DNA of 52,675 bases from Zygnema cylindricum (lineage: Eukaryota; Streptophyta; Zygnematophyceae; Zygnematales; Zygnemataceae). This document shows positions 45,090 to 52,675 of this stretch, one piece after another. Both the position numbers and the translations under genes were made by a program. The DNA lies in the NCBI GenBank assembly GCA_037447655.1, contig JBBHKE010000294.1, positions 230,506-283,180 of the forward strand. Reading direction: 5' to 3'. Within the stretch, counting starts at the first letter, position 1; each line of letters opens with the position of its first letter. The notes under the pieces were generated by a model, which had not been told where the DNA came from, did no database searches, and saw only the letters and a program-made list of their open reading frames with translations.

Positions 45090-45290
45090 TAGTTCACATT
45101 TGAGCGTACGAAATTCGCGCGGAGGGTTAATGTACATTAGAGAGTACGGAGCGTACGAAATTCGCGCGGAGAGGTAATCTACATTGAAGAGTACGGAATT
45201 CAACATTACCACGTACGGACATCCGCGAGGAGAGTTAATCTACATTGAAAAGTACGGATTTTCAATTTCGACCGTACGAAAATCGATAAA
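45090..45290. repeat. About 60-bp tandem repeat with GTACGAAATTCGCGCGGAG
   Basis: Three to four units containing GTACGAAATTCGCGCGGAG and TTAATCTACATTGAAGAGTACGG, more diverged to the right. The CGCG-rich parts contrast with the AT-rich surroundings. Non-coding. Confidence 0.75.
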
Positions 45291-45299
45291 TAACGTCAC

Positions 45300-46850
45300 A
45301 TTTTGGAGTAAGTAAATTGTACACGCGGATTTGTCTTGTACTTCAGAAATTTAAATATACATCTCCGCTTTCGAAATACCTTCTCCTCTTTTCAAAATAC
45401 TACTCCAATAATGACCGTAAGATATTTTTATACTCTCCGCGTATGATCCGCATTTCACGTAGCGTACTAAAAAAAAAATCGCCTGCGGCGCCAAACGACG
45501 ACAATATGACTGTACTTTTTTTTTGTTGTTTTTAATGTCATACGTGAAGTGTTCTCACGTAACGCGCGGCTAATTTTTTTTTTGTTTTTAATGGTAAAGT
45601 TACAAGTGTTCTCACGTGACGCGCGACTCAATTGTTCGACGGATTGAATGATAGTGCTTAAAGTGTGAACGCTGATTATAATATGGAGATATTTTGAGTC
45701 GCGAACGCGATTTACATGTTCTCATACGACGCGCGTGACGCTATTTGTGGCGAATGCTCTATATGAGAACGCTTTGAGTATGAACACTTTGTTTTTTTAT
45801 TTTTTTTCATGTCCATCTGACCTAATCCGCGAGGAGACTCTTAAAAAAAATTTCTCCACGCTTCGCGCGATAGTTTTCTGTCCTTATCAATAACTGGGAG
45901 GGATTTACATCGCCCGGGCAAAATCCTCCTCGAAGGTCTCCGCCGCCCGCCAAATAGGACCTCCCCCCAATGTCTAATACCACTACGGTCTCGACGCTGT
46001 TATGTGACACTTTTTCTGTACGTTTGTACCAGAAAACGAGCAGTTCTAGTACGGATTGGCGCATTTCATACACTACACTATTTAAAATTCGACCAAATTA
46101 GAGTCAATGACGCTAATTAAAACGTACCTATGTTAAGGTTAAAAAAATTAGTATTATTCATCCTATTTAAGGTTCAAGGGTCAAAGTTTTGGGGCGCGGA
46201 TATAGTGTTATTAAATATTAACACTACAAACTATTCACGGTGTTAGGCGCATCGCAGCCAATTGGATGGATCGCGATTCTTACGTAGTCAAGGTTTAGGG
46301 TTTACTAAAAATTCGTACGATTTTTTTATCTCGTCGCACTGAAAGAATGTATCGTTTTCTTGCACACCCGTAAACTTCACCGTTGGCCCGCAAGTATTTT
46401 GCCTATTGGTTTGTCTATTTTCACGATGTAGGAGATTTTTAGCACACCGATTTTTTTTTTTTGTTTACAATAATTTAAACTTTTTTTGCGGGGAATGTCG
46501 TCAGCGTGACATATGGTTGTCAAGTCATCCTGAAAACTTGTCGTTTAGCTTGATGTAACGCTAAACCTAAAAGCTAAAATTTATCAACTGACCGTCACAA
46601 GGTTTCAATAGACGTCAAACTTTTTCGAGTTGACGGGCTCTCCGTTTCAATGGTGTTTTACCAACTTACCAGAAAGGTTCAAACGATTAAACGACCATAA
46701 AACGTTTAGTGCTTTTTGGAGTGAGCGAAAACGCAGCAGAGCTATTAGGGATACACGATGTCTCTTGCTTTCCCTCGTTGGGCATAATTCACAGTTTACA
46801 GAGAAGAGACTTTAAGAAGAAGGGTAGCTTAAACTATTTGTAGATGTTTG

Positions 46851-46905
<55 letters not shown>

Positions 46906-48160
46906 CATTTTGCCAATGTTTAGTTATCTTTATGAACTACTTCGAAACTTATGGTTTTTAGACCTTCTTCGTAATCATAAACACTAAAAAATATAAAAGC
47001 CTCTTTCCAAATTTGTTAGGAACTTTCCGTTTTTCGATCTTTGTCTTCATTTTCTTGACAATCATTCACAAAAGAAATAGAATGCGGATGCTTAGTGGCA
47101 ATGCCAGATCGTATGCACCACCATATAGTGTGCACTCTAATTACGACAAATTGTACTCTTCACGGCGGTCTCGAAGGTATCACTATGTCCATAGACTAGA
47201 TCCTCACTTTTAACATCCCATAGTGATTTATTTGGAGCTTAATGGCGTCTTACCCTGTACGTGGATTGTTAATCTTATGTCTTTGTAATGTGACAGTCCG
47301 ACCCACGCGACCGTCCCCTTGGCGTACAAACCCTGTTTCGTAATGAATGTTTTCCGTAAAAGTTTTTCAGGTGTTCCAATGTCCGGAAACGTAAGTCGCC
47401 AATTAAAAGTGATGACATATGTAGACGCTATGTGATGTATTGACATTGTAGACATCATGTTTTTTGTGACACTGTCGACGACATGCTTATTTGTGACACT
47501 GTCGACGTCACTAATTGTGTTTGCATGATATACAGACGTTTTTTTTTTTTTTTTTTTCCAAATGCATACTTTCAGATGTACTTTTCATTTCGTTAGAGCA
47601 TTTACAACTCAACAGTAGGTATGGGCACTAAAATATTGCCACGTCACTGAATCGTTTTTAGTGTATATCATAGTAAAATTGTAAAAGTTTTCTCAACAAA
47701 TAATCATCTTCATCATCAAAACATTTTGATCCATTCCATTTTTTTCGTTGTAATGCAGTTCAACATCTGGCACCTCAATACAAATGTTTTTTTTTTGTTT
47801 TTTGTAGGAAAAACATCAGTTTTGGACCTAAATTATTCCTTGGTTTAAATTAAAGAACGGATAACCGATTTGTAACGTGTCTCCATGAACAATCTGAACT
47901 GCAACATAATAATCAGTTACAAATTATCGGTTATTAACGAAGCATAAAACAACGGAAAAGTAAAAACATAGGAAAAAAAATCGACAAACACCATTCGATA
48001 ACCGAAACAAGAAGGAACAATTAATTGTAAAGGAACAATTTACAACCTTTATTTCTCATAACTGGTAAATGACTGATTTGCATTTCAATGCCTTGTACTT
48101 CTGTTTCATAAATCCGTTATCTAAATCTTGCTAAAACGACACTAATAACATTCCCCAAAG
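45300..48160. other. Intergenic, repeats and unknown sequence
   Basis: No gene is supported. It includes patches of CTCACGTGACGCGCG (45550-45740), a degenerate TACAC-family remnant ending ATTCACGGTGTTA (about 46075-46246), and an (AT)n then (GT)n microsatellite at 46853-46905. There is also a T-run at 47540-47558. The right end is the 3' UTR side of the DHX34-type gene. Confidence 0.45.
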
Positions 48161-49330
48161 CTATTTCTGTTCACACTCATTTTTATTTCCCGTTCGTTTA
48201 TGCATTCTCTGGTGCTGCAAAATCTGCGGTGGAGTAAAAAGATATATACGGTCGTTACATTCCATACAACTATATGACACACGATGTCCCCTCGGTATCT
48301 CTCCCATTTCCCTTTTAAGAGAATCCTCTTGAGCTTCTATTTCTACCTTATCCCCCTTCCTTTCTCCTTCAACATCGTCACCACCCTCAATTATCACATT
48401 ATGTAAAAGACGGTTTTCTCCCTCATCTTCAGCTCGAACAGATAAAACGCCCAAATCTTTCTTATCCTCTTTTTCCCTCGGTTTTTGAACAATCGGACCA
48501 ATCATAGCTTTCCTTTTTTGAGATTGTGATTCTATTCGTACTTGAGACTCTTCCGTCTTTTGTATGGTGGTCAAATTCCCAGAAGAGGACAAATTCCCAC
48601 AGGTCTTAAGATGAAGTTCTATTTCAGAGGCAGTTGCAATGAGGTGAGTTTCACACATAGCACAGGTCCAATGTTTACGGAGGTGAGAGCCATCCATGCT
48701 CGATTCCGTTACAGTTGGGAGGCTTCCGTAACGAAAATGGCGATTCAATTGAACACCAGCTTTCATCACCAGTCTGTGGAACACCGTAAAAAAAAAACTT
48801 CATTCAGTTTAACGGTGATTAAAAAAATTAACGGTTCAAAACAACCACAAACTGAAAAAAGAAAAAGAAAAAGAAAAAGAAAAAGAAAAAGAAAAAGAAA
48901 ACGAAAAAGAAAAAGAAGTACAATCCTCTTTCCAATCCAAACTCAAAACCCTAAAACCGGTGAACTAAAACCAGCGACAATTAAACAAAGAATCATGTGT
49001 AACAACCGAAAACATACGACATTCCCTCTCTCAACTACTCCCTCTCCCTCTCCCTTTCCATCACTCCCTCTCTCTCACTGTAGATACATAAAAGAACAAA
49101 AACACATTCACAGAGAGAGGGAGAGAGGGAGAGAGAGAGAGGAAGGAGAGAGAGGGAGAGAGGGAGGACAGAGAGAGAGGAGAGAGAGAGAGGAGAGAGA
49201 GGAGAGAAAGAGAGGAAGAGAGGGAGGGAGGGAGGGAGGGCGGGCGGGAGGGATGGAGAAAGAGAGAGGGATAGAGAGAGAGGGGGGAGGGAGGGAGGGA
49301 GGGAGGAAAGGAGGGAGGGAGAGAGAGGGG

Positions 49331-49391
<61 letters not shown>

Positions 49392-52292
49392 TTCAGAGGG
49401 GTCCTCTGTGCTAATAGTACTGTGAGAGAAGAGGTCGGCCGAGGCCTCGGGAGAAAGAATTTCGCAGGTGAACCGTAGAGTGCTGTCCATAAGAGAAGAT
49501 ATGCCACCTGTTCAAATACAATACATGGAGAGGGAGAGGGAGAGGGAGAGGGAGAGGAAAGGGGAGGGGGAAGGGCAGGGGGAGGGGGAGGGGGAGGGGG
49601 AGGGAGAGGGAGAGGGAGACAAGGGGTGAAATTCAATGAAAAACGAGGAGAGAGATGAGAGGAGTTGAGATTCAAATTAGGGTTAGTGGTCCTAAGAAAC
49701 TCAAAATCAAATCGTATCTTTACACGTTATGACATAATTTCCAAACCATATCATGTCTGCGTATTATCATCGCATACTTCAATATTTTTATCTTCACTTG
49801 CTATTATATAGTGATGTTTTTATTTCATATAATACCATATAATTATTTTTTTCACATATTTTACAATTTTAACCTTCACATCTGAGTGTGCTAAAATCAC
49901 TAAAAAAAAAATTGTTGTGTAGTATCATATCCATAACTATATTTTAATATTTTTGTCATTATGTGTTACAGTGTGACGGCATTATTCTTAATCGATACCA
50001 TAATTTTAATCCAGAATTCTATATACTACTCACTACACATGTATCATATCATATATAATCTTCACATTTGGTACATCAAGTAATATTTTTCTATTTTCAA
50101 ATAATATTTCTGTTGTGATCATTTTTCTTCCATAATCCTAAATCCTACAACATCAGAAAGAATCTCAAACACAGTAAATAACTAAACGCAACAGTTTTCC
50201 TTAGAATCTATTCAGCAATTCACCTTAGAATCTCAAATACAGTTGAAAAAAATTTTAGAACAATTTTTGAAAAAAAAAAAAAAAATTTTCCTTACCAGCG
50301 ATCTCCTTCTCACTTACTGCCCTTGGTTCCAAACTATGTTCCAAAATATGTTTTGCAAATTCCGGAAGCACCTCCTTTCTACTCTCCTCCCACTCCCTCT
50401 CCCTCTCCTCTTTCACCTGTTACCCTCCATTTACTAGGTCCAAATCAGTTCGTCCATTTCTTGCCAGGATCAGATCAGGCATCGATCGGATCGATCAAAG
50501 ATCAATTCAGGCATGGTTTGCGTTTCAATCGTTGATGGTGCGTCAAAGATAAGATGAAGATCGGATCGGCAATCGCTCAAAACATTTCGCGTCATCGATC
50601 ACGTCAAATAAGGAGAGAATTAAAAGTCAGACTAAAGAAAAAACTGAAACCTAAAATACTTATCGAGGTCGCTTATAAGTGTCCCGCAGGAGGTGGTGTG
50701 TTGATAGAGATATAAGAGGTAGGTACGGGGTAGAGGTAGGGAGATAAAAAAACAAGAGAGGTGTACGGACAGATAAAAAGAGGTATATAAGAGGTAGAGA
50801 GAAAGAGATAGTTACTGAGTCCTCCACCTCCTCTAGTGCCAGATTAAAAAGTAAGGGAGGTGTATGGAGAGGAAATAGAGGTAGACATAAGGGAGTTAAT
50901 GGACAAGATAAAGAGGTAAATAAGGGATAGAGGTATAATACAGTCACTACCTCCTCCTCCTGTGTCGGATAAAAAAGGTAGGAGAGGTCTGTAACAACAA
51001 AAAGAGGTAAAAAAAGGGGTAGAGGGAGAGAGTGAGTACCTCCTCCAGAGCCAGATTCGCGGCTCTGAGACGTTGTCGGAGGAGGGAGGCCACCTGTGCT
51101 CTCAGCTCAAAGGCAATCTGCAAAACTTTATCATCTTTTACGTCTGTTTAAAACCCTAACACAAAAACCCTAAAACAACTATAGAAAGGTTTTCGTTTTT
51201 TACGACATCGTAAGATCGGACAGAAAATAGAAAGACGATTTGCAAAAGAAATCTTTCCTCTGTCTGTTCAAAGATAGGAAGAAGGAAGGTTTTCTAAAAA
51301 AGCCTAAGACAAATAATGTTATCAAACAATAAGCAAAATATACATATTACAAATGTTATTGTAAAAAGACGATAAAGAAGACCTCCTCCTCTTACAAATG
51401 TTGCCAAAAGAAGACAATATAAAAGACCACCACCTCTTACAAATATCGCAATCAAAAGACGATTTAAAAGACAACCTCTTACAACTACTGCAGTAATAAA
51501 GACAATATCAAACACCACCTCTTACAAATGTTGCCATAATAAGACAAAAACAAGTTCCTCACCATGAGCAAGTGCTCAACTACCTCTCCCGGCTCGTCAA
51601 ACTTCACTAAGAGCCAGTCATCAACGAGAAGTTTCCGGGAATCTTCACTGCTGTCGATCGTTTGTCCTGTTAGGAGAAAAACAGGTAAAGCTGGCGCCCG
51701 TACCTGGCAGAAAAGACAAAAGAGACAAAAGACAAAAGTCAAAAGTCAAAAGACAAAAGTCAAAAGTCAAAAGACAAAAGACAAAAGACAAAAGACAAAA
51801 GACAAAAGACAAGAATGACTTCAAAACAAAATGGCAAAAAAAAAAGAGACATAGACAAGAAAAAGGCGGCAAAGCCGAGATACTTTGCGGTTATCCTCCC
51901 TTAAATAGTATGTGAAGTACAAAGTAAATACAAAATCAGATAAAGTGCAGAAAATGTAATAGTATATACCAGTTTGTATCCGATTAAATAAAAAAATAAC
52001 AATAGAGGAGAAACAGAACCAAGACAAGGTGAGAGCTTGTCGGAAACGAGAAAGAAAAAAAGAGGGAGACAAAACAACGAGAAAGAAAGGGAATAAACAA
52101 AAAAGGGTAGTGATAGGATACAGAAGAAAAAAAGGAGAAGAAGAAAAAAAACATAACTACAGCCATTAGAGAGAACCGAGAGGGAGGAGGGAGGAGGGAG
52201 GAGGGAGGAGGAGAGTGGAGGGAGAGAGAAACCATGCTGGAGAGATACAAGCTGGTCGTTTCCAATAGGCTACTATAGGCCAACACCTCATC
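48161..52292 (-). CDS. DHX34: DHX34-type DEAH RNA helicase, C-terminal exons (partial)
   Basis: In animals DHX34 promotes UPF1 remodelling in nonsense-mediated mRNA decay. Only the C-terminus is here; the helicase core lies beyond the right edge. Exons on the minus strand: 52292-52233 (DEVLAYSSLLETTSLYLSSM), 51703-51563 (VRAPALPVFLLTGQ, LLVDDWLLVKFDE), 51117-51040 (IAFELRAQVASLLRQRL, NLALEE), possibly 50374-50318 (EVLPEFAKHILEHSLEPRA), 49507-49390 (SSLMDSTLRFTCEIL) and 48773-48161 (LVMKAGVQLNRHF...). The last exon has the two family-specific zinc fingers, HWTCAMCETHL...HLKTC and YSCMECNDRIY...LQHQRMH, with an acidic linker between. Phases agree except between the 50374 and 49507 exons, where one exon or splice site is unresolved. 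Introns carry a long GA repeat, a tandem duplication and an ACAAAAG repeat. Assignment rests on the order LLETxxxYL, VDDWL, LRxxxxxLLRQ and the paired fingers. Confidence 0.86.
48850..48918. repeat. (AAAAAG)n microsatellite in DHX34 intron
   Basis: About ten copies of GAAAAA in a row with one interruption (AACGAAAAAG). It lies in the last intron of the DHX34-type gene. Confidence 0.95.
49110..49388. repeat. GA-rich microsatellite starting at a splice donor
   Basis: About 280 bp of GAGAGA/GGGAGG ending (on the gene strand, beginning) exactly at the donor of exon 49507-49390, which reads AAG|GTCTCTCTCT. The 5' splice site is therefore the first unit of the repeat. A second purine tract (49525-49622, GGGAGAGGGAGA) lies upstream of that exon. 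Confidence 0.93.
49680..50300. other. AT-rich intron-like stretch of DHX34
   Basis: About 600 bp with repeated ATATCATATC/TTTTTATTTTCA patches and no recognised exon. It separates the possible exon at 50374-50318 from 49507-49390, where the phases do not match. A short missed exon could be here. Confidence 0.4.
50670..51060. repeat. Tandem duplication of an exon end plus splice donor in DHX34 intron
   Basis: Three to four units of about 105-130 bp. Each carries a copy of the TACCTCCTCCAGAGCCAGAT-like segment (at about 51037, 50947 and 50822), interleaved with GAGGTATATAAGAGGTAGAG-type sequence. The segment is the 3' end of exon 51117-51040 and its donor. On the gene strand one downstream copy still reads NLALEE followed by VEDSV. 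These are pseudo-donor copies in the intron. Confidence 0.75.
51715..51815. repeat. (ACAAAAG)n minisatellite in DHX34 intron
   Basis: About fourteen 7-bp units, a mixture of ACAAAAG and TCAAAAG, beginning about 12 bp from the acceptor of exon 51703-51563. On the gene strand it is a (CTTTTGT)n pyrimidine-rich run and thus forms the polypyrimidine tract of that acceptor. Confidence 0.93.
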
Positions 52293-52675
52293 CTGTAAAA
52301 AAACCAATTTCCTCTATCAGCTCTTTTCCTCCATCCTCCCTTCCCTCTTCCCTCCCTCTCCCTCGCTCTCTCCATGTCCCTCTCCCTCGCTCTATCCATA
52401 TCCCTCTCCCTTTCCTTCCACCCTTATCTCACTTTGAATCTCGTCTATTTTACGAACATTGTTGAATTCTCTTTCTCTCTCGCCCTCAACCTCTCTCACA
52501 CACTTTTCCTTCCCTCTCCCTACTCCCATTTTATGAATTAAGCTCTTGAATCACCCAATTTTTTTTTTCCTGTTGTTTTTCCACATTTGCCTTTCTAATA
52601 AAGCAAAAAAAAAAAAAAAGATAGACAGAGGGAGGGAGGTAGGGAGAGGGGGAGAGGCGGAGAGGGGAAGAGAGG
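52293..52675. other. Right edge: DHX34 intron, low complexity
   Basis: CT-rich then A-run and GA-rich sequence (52320-52400, 52555-52675). No exon of the DHX34-type gene is recognised to the right of 52292. Confidence 0.6.

Noticed and set aside
49035-49675. Long Ser/Leu/Pro open frames on the minus strand
   Set aside because: Microsatellite artefact. Only 49390-49507 has real exon features.
50323-50535. A plus-strand proline-rich frame near 50.4 kb
   Set aside because: It overlaps the possible minus-strand DHX34 exon and a CT-rich tract, and has no recognisable domain.
1-52675. CRISPR arrays, rRNA and tRNA genes
   Set aside because: Looked for regular spaced repeats with unique spacers, rRNA-like conserved blocks and tRNA cloverleaf signatures. 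None was convincing by eye, and the tandem repeats here have no unique spacers.

Overview
The window is nuclear DNA from a plant. Its genes are split by GT-AG introns, one encodes a plant-type class A heat-shock factor, and there is a Ty1/copia retrotransposon, many short inverted-repeat DNA transposons and long GA/CT microsatellites. The AT-rich background and the mixture of families suggest a streptophyte, perhaps a non-seed plant, but I cannot name the species. There is one assembly gap (ten Ns at 13005-13014).

Host genes, left to right: (1) a class A heat-shock transcription factor on the plus strand (1961-3986, 2 exons); (2) CWC15, a spliceosome protein, on the minus strand (7226-11007, 7 exons, complete at 227 residues); (3) mitochondrial frataxin on the plus strand (about 13638-15961, 5 coding exons found, 5' end not resolved next to a CT repeat and the gap); (4) an armadillo-repeat protein like the C-terminal half of plant U-box proteins, minus strand (30001-32232, 2 exons, 383 residues); (5) the C-terminal exons of a DHX34-type DEAH RNA helicase, minus strand (48161-52292, helicase core beyond the right edge). 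CWC15 (splicing), DHX34 (nonsense-mediated decay), frataxin (Fe-S clusters) and HSF (heat response) are unrelated housekeeping or stress genes with no operon-like logic.

Between them lies a dense mobile-element landscape. A decayed copia element with near-identical LTRs occupies 21102-26543. hAT-like non-autonomous elements with perfect 8-bp target duplications lie at 18648-19933, 33345-34539 and 36476-37076. A large family of palindromic elements ending in TACACCG...CGGTGTA appears at least ten times, three of them inside one short coding region (26660-28181). A 1.55-kb element with inverted repeats of roughly 270 bp sits at 37168-38717.

The most unusual item is at 41314-44624 on the minus strand: a multi-exon gene for a Crypton-type tyrosine recombinase (R, H-x-x-R, H-W, Y motifs; NDC10_II-like fold) followed by a coiled coil and a GCR1_C-like DNA-binding domain. 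Cryptons are known from fungi, oomycetes, diatoms and animals; I know of no standard description from plants. Its frame is broken by one-base differences in three A-tracts, so it is either decaying or affected by homopolymer consensus errors. It is flanked by a three-unit, roughly 330-360-bp tandem array and by short tandem repeats that may belong to the same element.
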